From NCBI GenBank assembly GCA_963770375.1, contig CAVYPM010000007.1, forward strand, positions 62,001-126,000: a stretch of 64,000 nucleotides of DNA, read 5' to 3'. Shown here in pieces: positions 32,447 through 41,538 of this stretch. The notes beneath the pieces are model-generated. The model searched no databases, was not told the origin of the DNA, and saw only the letters and a program-made list of their open reading frames with translations. Within the stretch, counting starts at the first letter, position 1, and each line of letters starts with the position of its first letter. Origin of the DNA: DASVBE01 sp963770375. Its GTDB lineage: Bacteria > Actinomycetota > Actinomycetes > Streptosporangiales > Streptosporangiaceae. A program made the translations under genes and the position numbers.

Positions 32447-34321
32447 GTGCCGCCAGCAGCGACCCCTCAGCGGCAGCTGGCCGAGGGTTCCCGGCTGGCC
32501 CAGATTCGTGAGCAATTCCTGACGGCCGAACGCGTCGAGCCCAATCAGGTGCGGGACACGATCCTGGCCTCGTGGTGGCGCTCCCGGCGGTGGAACGTGG
32601 CCGCGGACCATATCGATCTGTCCTACACCCGCGACCCCGACCTGGACACCCCGCTGACCCGCAGCGCCATGCCCATCCTGCGGCACCTGCGGGAGAACCT
32701 CGAGGGCCAGGCGATCAGCGTGATCCTGACCGACGCCAACGGCGTCGTGCTCAGCCGGATGACCGCGGATACGGACCTGGACCGGCACCTGGACAGCGTG
32801 ATGCTGGCGCCCGGGTTCAGCTACGCCGAGGAATTCGTCGGCACCAACGGCATCGGCACGGCGCTGGAGGGCGGCCAGCCGGCCCACGTGTTCGGGCACG
32901 AGCATTACGCCGAGCACCTGGAGGACCTGGCCTGCGCCGGGGTGCCCATCCACCACCCGATCTCCGGCAAGACGGTGGGCGCGGTCGACCTGACCTGCTG
33001 GCGCAAGGACGCCGACCCGCTGCTGATCGCGCTGGCCAAGACCACCGCGGACCAGATCACCCAGGCCCTGCTGACCGCCAGCAGCGCGCCCGAGCTCGAG
33101 CTGATGCAGGAGTACCTGCGCGCCTGCCGGCACACCGCGGGGATCGTGCTCGCGCTGAACAACGACATGGTCATGATGAACGAGGTGGCCCGGCAGACGC
33201 TGGACCCCGGCGACCAGGTCGTGCTGCTCGGCCACGCGGCCGAGGCGCTGGCCAGCCGGCATCCCGGCGCGGTGGTGGTGCAGCTGCCGACCGGGGTGAA
33301 GGCCCGGCTGCTGTGCAAGCCGGTGCAGGGCCGGGGCCGTTCCGGCGGTGGCGTGGTGCACGTGAAGCTGCTCGAGCAGACCGGTCCGCGACCGCCCGAG
33401 CCGGCCACGGCGGGCCCGTCCCGGATGGCGCTGCCCGGCCTGGTCGGCACCGGGGCGCTGTGGGTGCGCGGCTGCCACCAGGTGGATACGGTCTACCGGT
33501 CCGGCGAGTGGCTGGCCCTGGGGGGCGAGCGCGGCACCGGCAAGCTGGCCGTGCTGCGCGCGACGCATCAGCGGCGCAACCCGGCCGGGCGGTTCCATGT
33601 GCTGGACGCCGCGGAGGCCGCGGACCATTCGTGGCAGGCCGGGGCCCGGCGGGAGCTGCTCGAGGGCGTGGGCACGCTGGTGATCAGGCACGTGGACCGG
33701 CTCAACGCGCGGCGGATGCACGCGCTGGCGGCGGCCCTGCAGGAGGCCCTGGCGCAGAACCGGCAGGAGTCGCTGTGGGTGGCGGTCACGCTGAGCGAGA
33801 GCCGGCCGAACGCGAGCCTGGCCCGGCTGCTGGGGTTCTTCCCCAGCACGATCGAGCTGCCGCCGCTGCGGCACCACATCGAGGACCTGCACGACCTGGT
33901 GCCGTTCTTCCTCGGGAAGCTCAACCAGCACGCGCGGCTCACCTGCTCGGCCGAGGCCATGCAGCTGCTGGTGCGGTCGTCGTGGCCGGGTAACACCGAG
34001 CAGCTGTGGCAGGTGCTGCGGCGGGTGGTGCAGCACCGGCGGACCGGGTCGATCCAGCCCGCGGACCTGCCGCCGGAGTGCTGGACGGTCAGCCGGCGCC
34101 TGCTGTCGCCGCTGGAGTCGATGGAGCGCGACGCGATCGTGCAGGCGCTGCTGGACTCGGGCAACAACAAGGTGAAGGCGGCGGGGTCGCTGGGCATGTC
34201 GCGGGCGACCATTTACCGGAAGATCCACGAGTACGGGATCGTCACGCCGGCTGAGCTGACTCATTGTGAGAAGCGCGGGGCGCCCGTACCGGGTTACAGA
34301 GGAGTAAGGCATCCCCGGTAG
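32447..34321 (+). CDS. AcoR/MimR-like GAF-Fis transcriptional activator without GAFTGA
   Basis: About 624 residues: an N-terminal GAF-type sensor (GFSYAEEFVGTNGIGTALEG, GHEHYAEHLEDLACAGVPI and PISGKTVGAVDLT, as in AcoR-like proteins), a degenerate AAA+ domain (Walker A-like GERGTGK near residue 360, RHVDRL in place of Walker B, SSWPGNTEQLWQVLRR) and a C-terminal Fis helix-turn-helix (NNKVKAAGSLGMSRATIYRK). The sigma-54 contact loop GAFTGA is absent, as usual in actinobacteria, which lack RpoN, so it should work with a sigma-70-type polymerase. GTG at 32447 follows AGGGGAGG by six bases. Divergent from the prm operon; MimR plays this role in mycobacteria. Confidence 0.88.
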   Translation: MPPAATPQRQLAEGSRLAQIREQFLTAERVEPNQVRDTILASWWRSRRWNVAADHIDLSYTRDPDLDTPLTRSAMPILRHLRENLEGQAISVILTDANGVVLSRMTADTDLDRHLDSVMLAPGFSYAEEFVGTNGIGTALEGGQPAHVFGHEHYAEHLEDLACAGVPIHHPISGKTVGAVDLTCWRKDADPLLIALAKTTADQITQALLTASSAPELELMQEYLRACRHTAGIVLALNNDMVMMNEVARQTLDPGDQVVLLGHAAEALASRHPGAVVVQLPTGVKARLLCKPVQGRGRSGGGVVHVKLLEQTGPRPPEPATAGPSRMALPGLVGTGALWVRGCHQVDTVYRSGEWLALGGERGTGKLAVLRATHQRRNPAGRFHVLDAAEAADHSWQAGARRELLEGVGTLVIRHVDRLNARRMHALAAALQEALAQNRQESLWVAVTLSESRPNASLARLLGFFPSTIELPPLRHHIEDLHDLVPFFLGKLNQHARLTCSAEAMQLLVRSSWPGNTEQLWQVLRRVVQHRRTGSIQPADLPPECWTVSRRLLSPLESMERDAIVQALLDSGNNKVKAAGSLGMSRATIYRKIHEYGIVTPAELTHCEKRGAPVPGYRGVRHPR

Positions 34322-34360
34322 CCCGGTAGCGGGGCTCGTTCTTCAATGAAGGAGCTAGCC

Positions 34361-35020
34361 ATGACCGCAGTTGACTCTGGCGCCAGCGACTCCGCGCACG
34401 CCACTCCGGAACCGGCGGCTGCGGCTGCCGCCGCGCCCGCGCCGGTCTGGGCCGGCGACCCCATGGCCGTCGGCCTGCCATCGTTCATCGCCGGCTCGGT
34501 CGCGCTCGGCCTGGTGCTGGTCGGGATGGTCCCGGCCACCGCCGTCGGCGCGTCGCTGCCGATCATCCTGGCCGCCACCGCGGCCGGCCTGTTCATCGCC
34601 ACGGTCTGGTCGGCGGTGGTCGGGCAGAGCGCGGTGGCGTGCGTGTTCGGCATCTTCGCGGGATTCTGGCTGAGTTACGCGGTCCTGGTGCTGGGCCTGG
34701 TGCACGGGTGGTTCGGGATTACCCTGCTGGCCATCAAGTCCACGCAGGAGCTGTTCCTGACCGCCTGGCTGGTGATCATCGTGATGCTCACCCTGGCCAC
34801 GCTGCGGCTGCCGGTCGCGTACACCGTGCTGTTCGGGCTGATCGACCTGGCTCTTCTCCTGGTCCTGATCGGTACCGCGAACGCGTCGACCGGGACACTG
34901 AAGGTGGCCGGGTACGTGGTCCTGCTGTTTGCGGCGCTGGGCGTGTACCTGTTCTTCAGCACGCTGTCGCTGGCCACCGGCGGCAAGGCGCTGCCGCTCG
35001 GCAAGCCGCTGATGAGCTGA
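34361..35020 (+). CDS. GPR1/FUN34/YaaH family (acetate uptake type) membrane protein
   Basis: A 219-residue protein with an Ala/Pro-rich N-terminus then six helices. DPMAVGLPSFIAGSVALGLVL corresponds to the family's NPxPxGLxxF motif, and IFAGFWLSYAVLVLGLVHGWFG to the conserved helix 3-4 region. Members move acetate, succinate or ammonium. ATG at 34361 is preferred over 34346 because GAAGGAG lies seven bases before it. It starts 39 bases after the activator stop and may be co-transcribed, which would fit uptake or export of a short-chain acid from propane or acetone metabolism. Confidence 0.85.
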   Translation: MTAVDSGASDSAHATPEPAAAAAAAPAPVWAGDPMAVGLPSFIAGSVALGLVLVGMVPATAVGASLPIILAATAAGLFIATVWSAVVGQSAVACVFGIFAGFWLSYAVLVLGLVHGWFGITLLAIKSTQELFLTAWLVIIVMLTLATLRLPVAYTVLFGLIDLALLLVLIGTANASTGTLKVAGYVVLLFAALGVYLFFSTLSLATGGKALPLGKPLMS

Positions 35021-35084
35021 TATAGCAGGGGTGGCCGCGGGCCGGGCGCCGGCCCGCGGCCAGCCCGGGCCGTACGATGGCCCC

Positions 35085-35462
35085 GTGAAACGCCGCCGTC
35101 AGCAGCTTCCGGCTGGTCACGAGTTCGCCGACCCGACCCGGCGGACGTACCTGGCCCAGGAGCGCACCCTGCTGGCCTGGTGGCGTACCGGCCTGGGCAC
35201 GATCGCGGTGGCGGTCGCGATCGGGCGCCTGGTGCCCGCCGTGTCCAAGGCCCCGCGCGCGCCGTTCCTGTGGATCGGCACCGGGTTCGGCGTGCTCGCG
35301 CTGGCCATGATCGTGTTCGGCGCGCTGCGCCAGCGGGAGGTGACCAGGTCGCTGGCCGAGGGCGAGTACGCCGACCTGAATCCCGTGGTGGTGCTGGCGA
35401 TGACCATCCTGCTGGCCGTCCTGACCATCGCCTCGGTGGTCGCCCTGTTCCTCAGCTCCTGA
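35085..35462 (+). CDS. DUF202 (YidH) family membrane protein
   Basis: About 125 residues with DPTRRTYLAQERTLLAWWRTGLG, the DUF202 signature, followed by three helices (IAVAVAIGRLV, IGTGFGVLALAMIVFGAL, VVLAMTILLAVLTIASVVALFL). GTG at 35085 gives a positively charged start (KRRRQQ); an earlier in-frame GTG region at 35031 is low-complexity. Function of the family is unknown. It follows the YaaH-type gene by 64 bases on the same strand. Confidence 0.82.
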   Translation: MKRRRQQLPAGHEFADPTRRTYLAQERTLLAWWRTGLGTIAVAVAIGRLVPAVSKAPRAPFLWIGTGFGVLALAMIVFGALRQREVTRSLAEGEYADLNPVVVLAMTILLAVLTIASVVALFLSS

Positions 35463-35647
35463 CGGGACGCGGGTCCGTTGATCATCTGTGCCCAGGTCAC
35501 CGGGGTCGCGGGAAGCGCCAGGGACGACCGGGACAGGCGGCACGCCGCAGGGCATTTTGCCATTCGGCTGACCTTAACCACCGTGATGTGCTGCGCTGTA
35601 CGCGTGGGTCCGGGTTTGCCCTGTTGCCCGGGGCGTGGGAGTAGCGG

Positions 35648-37745
35648 GTGAGCGAGGATCAGGATCTGCCGGCTCGGCCTGCGCTGAGCGGTCGGCGTGA
35701 GCGTGCCCGTTTGCTGGGCGAGGACGGCCCCCCGACGTGGGATGGCGATGGCGCCGGCCGGGCCGTGCCCGGTGACCGGCCGCCCGCGGTGCCGCAGGAG
35801 CCCCTTGCGCCGGGCCAGCTGCCCCGGCGCGTCCCCGGCAGCGCACCCGGCGGCCGCACGGCCCCGCCCGGGGTCCGTCCCGCCGAACCTATTCGCCTCC
35901 CCCGCCCGGCCGGCGACGTGCCCAGCCGCGGCGCGTTCGAGCCGCCGCCCAAGAGCGGCGAAGCCGCGGGCCCGCCGGACGGCGAGCCCGCGCCCGCCCG
36001 CCCCTCCGGTTCAGCCCGCCGCCTTCCCGACCTGAAGCCCGCCAGCGACTCGTGGTCCGGCGCGTTCCAGCCCACCGGGGGGCCCGATGGCCGTACAGGC
36101 GGCCGCACGGGCGGCCGACGGCGGCCGCCGGCCAGCACCGTGCTCGCCGATGACCTGCAGCCGGGGGTGCACCCGGCCGCGCCGTCGTCTCCCAGCCGGA
36201 TGACCAGCCCCGCTGCTCCACCCGTGCCCGGCCCATCCGTGCCCGGCCCCCGTGCCCGGCCCACCGGCTCGGCCCGCACCTGTCACGGCCGGCCAGCCGG
36301 ATCCGCCCGGCCCGGGCGTGCAACCCGGCCCGGCTCCGGCACCGGCCCGCCAGTCCCCCGCTCAGCCGCCGGGCCAGTCCGGCCCGGGTCGTCACCGTCG
36401 GGCCGTACGCCGCCTGCAGATGCCGGCGCCGAACCGGGCGGTGAGCGGCGACCGCACCAGCGCCCCGGCACCTTCCCGGTTCGGCCCGTCTCCGGCCGGC
36501 GGCCTGCGCACCGGATGGTCCCGCCGGGCTGACCCCGGCCCGCCGCCCCTCCGCCGCGGATTCCGCGCTGATCCCCGCCAGCCGCGCCGCCGCGGATTCC
36601 GCGCTGACCCCGCCAGCCGGCGCTCCCTTGCGGATTCCGCGCTGGGCTCGCCGCCGTCCCAGCGGGCTCCGGTCTCAGCCGCCCCACCTGGGGCCAGCAG
36701 CGAGACAGGGTCCACCGGCCCGCAGACCCGGTCTGCGGGTGCGCGCCCCGGCGCGGCCGGCGCCCGGCCGCCGGCCCGGTCGCCCAAGGCCGAGCCGTCC
36801 TGGGGCTCGGTGCTGGCCTCCACTATGCGGTTGTGGGCGCAGCGCCGGGGCCGTCGGTGGCGGGCCACGGTGGTGGCCGCGCTGGTGCTGGTCGTGGCCG
36901 CCGCCGGGGTGACGGCCGGCACGGTCTGGATGACCTCCCGGCACCGCGCCACCGCCAGCCCATCGAGCAGCACCAGCCCCACGGCGGCACACTCCCCGCC
37001 ACCCGTCACCGGCGCGGTGTCGGCCGCCGCGGCGGTCAGGAAGGCCGCGGCCCGCTGGGTGACCAGGCAGGTGAACCGGGCCGCGATCGTCGCCTGCGAC
37101 CCGGCGATGTGCTCGCTCCTGCACGACTCGGGCTTCCCGGCCGCCAACCTGGTCCCGGTGCTGCCCGACACCACCGATCCGCTCGGCGCGGACCTGGTCA
37201 TGGCCACCGCGGTGGTCCGCAATCAGTTCGGCAGCCGCCTGACCCGCGTCTACGCACCGCTGGCGATCGCCCGGTTCGGCACCGGCAACCTCCGGATCGA
37301 CGTCCGCCAGATCCTCCCCGCCGGATCCGCGGGAGCCCGCGCTCAGCTGGCCGCCAAGCTGCGCGAGGCCCGCCAGTCCGGCCGCGAACTGCTGGCCAAC
37401 AGCCGCATCCAGGTGTCCGGCCAGGCCCGCACGGTGCTGAGCAAGGGACATGTGGACGAGCGGCTGATGGCTACCCTGGCCGCGCTGGCCACGGAGGAGC
37501 CCATCGATGTGCTCGGCTTCGGCGACGCCAACCCGGGGGCCAGCGCCTGGGTCCCGCTCCGCTCCGTCGATCTGGTCGCCACCGACCCGGACCAGGGCCG
37601 CAACGTCCGGGCCTACCGGCACGCGCTGATCAGCTTCCTGCGCGCCCAGGACCCCGCCCTGTACCGGGCCACCAGCATTACCGTCCTGACCACCCAGTCC
37701 GGCAACCGCGTCATCCGGATCGCCTTCGCCGCCCCGAGCCCCTAG
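35648..37745 (+). CDS. Membrane-anchored protein with long Pro-rich N-terminus, frame broken around 36250-36520
   Basis: The C-terminal half, in a frame open from 36252, has a basic stretch, one helix (ATVVAALVLVVAAAGVTAGTV) and an extracellular domain of about 230 residues (WVTRQVNRAAIVACDPAMCS, LLANSRIQVSGQARTVL, DVLGFGDANPGASAWVPLRS), so it is a type II single-pass protein. Upstream, GTG 35648 with GGAG before it opens another frame (MSEDQDLPARPALSGRRERA...) of Pro/Gly/Arg-rich sequence. The frames join if one base is removed in the overlap. I do not know the function; similar proteins occur in actinomycetes. The cytoplasmic part is intrinsically disordered and the boundary between frames is uncertain. 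Confidence 0.55.
36556..36645 (+). repeat. Three tandem copies of a 36-38 base unit
   Basis: GCGGATTCCGCGCTG recurs at 36556, 36592 and 36630, each with the near-palindrome GCGGA-T-TCCGC; the first two copies also share CCCGCCAGCCG behind it. Inside the preceding coding region it encodes RGFRADP repeats in the disordered segment. Confidence 0.6.
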
Positions 37746-37850
37746 ACGCCCGAGCCCTCAGACACCCCGAGCCGCCAGACGCCCCGAGCCCCGACGCCCG
37801 CCCAGCGCAGTCACTGCCGCCGCGGCCCTGGCCGGCCCAGGCGAGCAGCC

Positions 37851-38102
37851 TTAGCCTGCCGACACCGTTGTCGACGAGGCGCAGGCCGCTATCTCGCGCC
37901 AGCCGTGGTACTCCAGTGTCCCTGGCTGGCCCGCGCCTTCGGGGCTGGAGGCCGGCACCCACCAGCGCTTCACGAAGGTTCCCGCCGGGCACTGGTAGAC
38001 CAGCGCCGGGGCGCCGATGTGGGCCGAGTCGTACGCCCGCTTGGCGGACCCGGCCGCCAGCAGCAGAGCCCCCACCACCAGCACCGCGGCGATGACCTTC
38101 AT
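37851..38102 (-). CDS. Small exported or membrane-anchored protein
   Basis: An 83-residue protein with an N-terminal hydrophobic segment (MKVIAAVLVVGALLLAAGSA) that looks like a signal peptide or anchor, then a short domain containing two Cys (VYQCPAGTFVKRWWVP and IAACASS) that could form a disulfide outside the cell. ATG at 38102 follows GGAGGA by seven bases, which supports a real gene. No family recognised. It diverges from the padR gene, sharing an AT-rich intergenic region with several repeats. Confidence 0.65.
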   Translation of the reverse strand: MKVIAAVLVVGALLLAAGSAKRAYDSAHIGAPALVYQCPAGTFVKRWWVPASSPEGAGQPGTLEYHGWREIAACASSTTVSAG

Positions 38103-38155
38103 TTATGTCCTCCGGGCCCGGGTCCGTAGTCAGCTTCTTATTATGGGAACTTGTG

Positions 38156-38183
38156 TTCGAATAGTCGAGCGTTTTTTCGAATA
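38156..38183. promoter_or_regulatory. Direct repeat TTCGAATA, two copies 20 bases apart
   Basis: TTCGAATA at 38156-38163 and again at 38176-38183, so the copies lie on the same face of the helix (two turns). The stretch is AT-rich for this genome and lies between two divergent genes. Confidence 0.4.
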
Positions 38184-38202
38184 ACTGCGGAGATTCGTAT
38201 GT

Positions 38203-38224
38203 GACTACTCATTTTTGAGCAGTC
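38203..38224. promoter_or_regulatory. Near-perfect palindrome before padR, probable PadR operator
   Basis: GACTACTCA (38203-38211), TTTT, TGAGCAGTC (38216-38224): nine-base arms with one mismatch. It ends 16 bases before the padR start codon, consistent with autorepression. Confidence 0.6.
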
Positions 38225-38240
38225 GTGTTTTACTACCGGC

Positions 38241-38807
38241 ATGAACCCCACCCGGCTGTTCGTGCTCGGGGCGCTGGCCCGGCGCGGCCCGATGTACGGC
38301 CACCAGCTCCGCCGCGGTGCCCGGCTGGACCGGGCCGAGCTGTGGTCCGAGGTCCGCCCGGGATCGCTGTACGGCGCGCTGCACCGGCTCGCCGCCGAGG
38401 GGCTGATCGAGCCGGTCGCGGTCGAGCAGGACGGGAACCTGCCCGCCCGCACGGTGTACGCGATCACCGCGGAAGGCCACCGCGAGCTGCGGGCGCTGCG
38501 GGCCGAGGCGTTCGCGGCCGCGGGCCTGCGGCCGGACCCGGTTGACCTTGCCCTGGTGATGAGCGGCGACCTGGACGAGGAGATCCTGCGCGGCCACCTG
38601 GCCGACCGGATCGCGGCGCTGTCCGCGCAGGCCGCGGCCATCGCCCGGCACGGCGACCGGGCCTGGCCCGATCAGACGGTGGCCGACGACCTGGTGGCGG
38701 AGCACGCCCGGCTGCGGCTGGAGGCCGAACTGGCCTGGCATGAGCTGGTGCTCGACCGGCTCGGCAAGCTCACCGCGAGCAGCGAGCACCGGGCGGAGCC
38801 AGCGTGA
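38241..38807 (+). CDS. PadR family transcriptional regulator
   Basis: A 188-residue regulator with the N-terminal winged helix LFVLGALARRGPMYGHQLRR and GSLYGALHRLAAEGLIEPV in the first ~75 residues, then a helical PadR C-terminal dimerisation part (Vir_act_alpha_C-like). ATG at 38241 directly follows a 22-base palindrome that is probably its own operator. Its stop overlaps the start of the peptide deformylase gene by four bases, an unusual partner that suggests the two are co-expressed. Confidence 0.92.
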   Translation: MNPTRLFVLGALARRGPMYGHQLRRGARLDRAELWSEVRPGSLYGALHRLAAEGLIEPVAVEQDGNLPARTVYAITAEGHRELRALRAEAFAAAGLRPDPVDLALVMSGDLDEEILRGHLADRIAALSAQAAAIARHGDRAWPDQTVADDLVAEHARLRLEAELAWHELVLDRLGKLTASSEHRAEPA

Positions 38808-39328
38808 CGGTCCGGCCGCTGCGGCTGCTCGGCGACCCGGTGCTGCGCACCGCGTGCGACCCGGTGACGAAGTTCGACGATGCGCTGGCGCAGCTCGTCC
38901 AGGACCTGCTGGACACCGTGCAGGAGCCGGGCCGGGCCGGCCTGGCCGCGCCGCAGATCGGCGTCGGCCTCGCCGTGTTCAGCTACTTCGTGGATGACCA
39001 GCTCGGCTACCTGATCAACCCGGAGATCACCGAGCAGCACGGTGAGCAGGATGGTCCTGAGGGCTGCCTGTCCATCCCCGGGGTGACCGCCCTCCGGGCG
39101 CGGGCCGCGGTGGCCGTCGCCCGGGGCGTGGACCTGGACCAGCGACCGGTGCTGGTAACCGGCACCGGCGAGCTGGCCAGGGCACTCCAGCACGAGACCG
39201 ATCACCTGCGCGGCGAGCTGTACATCGACGCGCTGACCGGGCGCGAGCGGCGCAGCGTGCTGCGCCAGATCCGGGAGCAGCAGGCCGGCCCGGGCCAGCC
39301 GGACCCGGGCCGGCGCCGCCACGGCTAA
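38804..39328 (+). CDS. def: Peptide deformylase
   Basis: A 174-residue deformylase. Motif 1 is AGLAAPQIG, motif 2 EGCLSIPG (metal-binding Cys), motif 3 HETDHL (HExDH type with both His ligands and the catalytic Glu). GTG at 38804 overlaps the padR stop (GTGA). The enzyme removes the formyl group from nascent proteins. Extra def paralogues in actinomycetes are common, so pairing with a PadR repressor suggests an inducible copy, perhaps providing resistance to a deformylase inhibitor; that is inference. It converges on a membrane-protein gene across two hairpins. Confidence 0.93.
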   Translation: MTVRPLRLLGDPVLRTACDPVTKFDDALAQLVQDLLDTVQEPGRAGLAAPQIGVGLAVFSYFVDDQLGYLINPEITEQHGEQDGPEGCLSIPGVTALRARAAVAVARGVDLDQRPVLVTGTGELARALQHETDHLRGELYIDALTGRERRSVLRQIREQQAGPGQPDPGRRRHG

Positions 39329-39376
39329 CGCTTCCCCGGAAGCGCACCCCGCCAGGCAGCGCGAAATCACCTGTAT

Positions 39377-39413
39377 GGCGGAGGCGCTGCCGGCCGCCCA
39401 GCGCGCCTCCGCC
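39377..39413. terminator. Bidirectional hairpin between def and the membrane gene
   Basis: GGCGGAGGCGC (39377-39387) pairs with GCGCCTCCGCC (39403-39413) around a 15-base loop. A smaller hairpin, CGCTTCC-CC-GGAAGCG, lies at 39329-39344 right after the def stop. Confidence 0.65.
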
Positions 39414-39418
39414 GTAGG

Positions 39419-39901
39419 TCAGCGGCGGCGGGCCAGGGCCAGCGGGATCGCCGCGATCAGCAGGATCGCCGCCCCGATGATCTCCACGATCAGCGAGGAC
39501 GTGGCGTACGGCGAGCTGAAGGACTCCTGGAAGCCGAACAGCCCGACGTGCACGCTGAGGAACAGGCCCAGCGCCGTGCCGGCCATCAGCCCGAAGCACG
39601 CCAGCACGACGATCAGCCGCTGGGTGACCAGGAGGATCAGCCCCAGGGCCACCCCGGAGATGGCCTGGATGAGGAACAGCGGGCCGATGGTGGGCACCAG
39701 GCGGTACGGAGGCGGGCCTTGCCAGAGCTTCAGGTGCACCAGGCCGGACAGGATCGTGAGCACGGCGCCGATGACGATCAGCGCGTAGACCGTCCACCGC
39801 ACACCGCTGGAGGTGATCAGATTGGGACGGTTCATCAGCGTGCGGACCAGGGAGGGACGGCTGCTGCGCGAGGGCGGGCGGTTACGGACGGTGGAGCTCA
39901 T
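39419..39901 (-). CDS. Four-helix membrane protein of unknown function
   Basis: About 160 residues: a basic N-terminus, then four helices (VYALIVIGAVLTILSGLVHL, LFLIQAISGVALGLILLV, LIVVLACFGLMAGTALGLFL, SLIVEIIGAAILLIAAIPLAL). No family is recognised; the layout resembles small DoxX-unlike four-helix proteins. ATG at 39901 is chosen over a TTG at 39907. Two direct repeats lie 60-90 bases upstream on its own strand and may control it. Confidence 0.65.
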   Translation of the reverse strand: MSSTVRNRPPSRSSRPSLVRTLMNRPNLITSSGVRWTVYALIVIGAVLTILSGLVHLKLWQGPPPYRLVPTIGPLFLIQAISGVALGLILLVTQRLIVVLACFGLMAGTALGLFLSVHVGLFGFQESFSSPYATSSLIVEIIGAAILLIAAIPLALARRR

Positions 39902-39960
39902 GGTCAAACCTGCCTGAGGTCTATCGGAACGGCGGCCAGCACTGGCGGCACGTCTCCTCC

Positions 39961-39993
39961 TTGTGAACGCGTCTGGCGGCTTGCGAACGCGTC
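39961..39993. promoter_or_regulatory. Direct repeat TTGYGAACGCGTC, two copies 20 bases apart
   Basis: TTGTGAACGCGTC (39961-39973) and TTGCGAACGCGTC (39981-39993) differ at one base and are exactly 20 bases apart. They precede the minus-strand membrane-protein gene (start 39901). Same-face spacing suggests cooperative binding of a regulator. Confidence 0.5.
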
Positions 39994-40114
39994 AAGGCGG
40001 TGAATCGACCACCGCCACACTCATTACACGTACCAGTAGCACACCCTGGTTCACCGGAAGGAGATGGCCAGGCAATCATTCGCCCCTGTCCGCGGTCCCA
40101 GGGTAACGCCCAGG

Positions 40115-41536
<1,422 letters not shown>

Positions 41537-41538
41537 GG

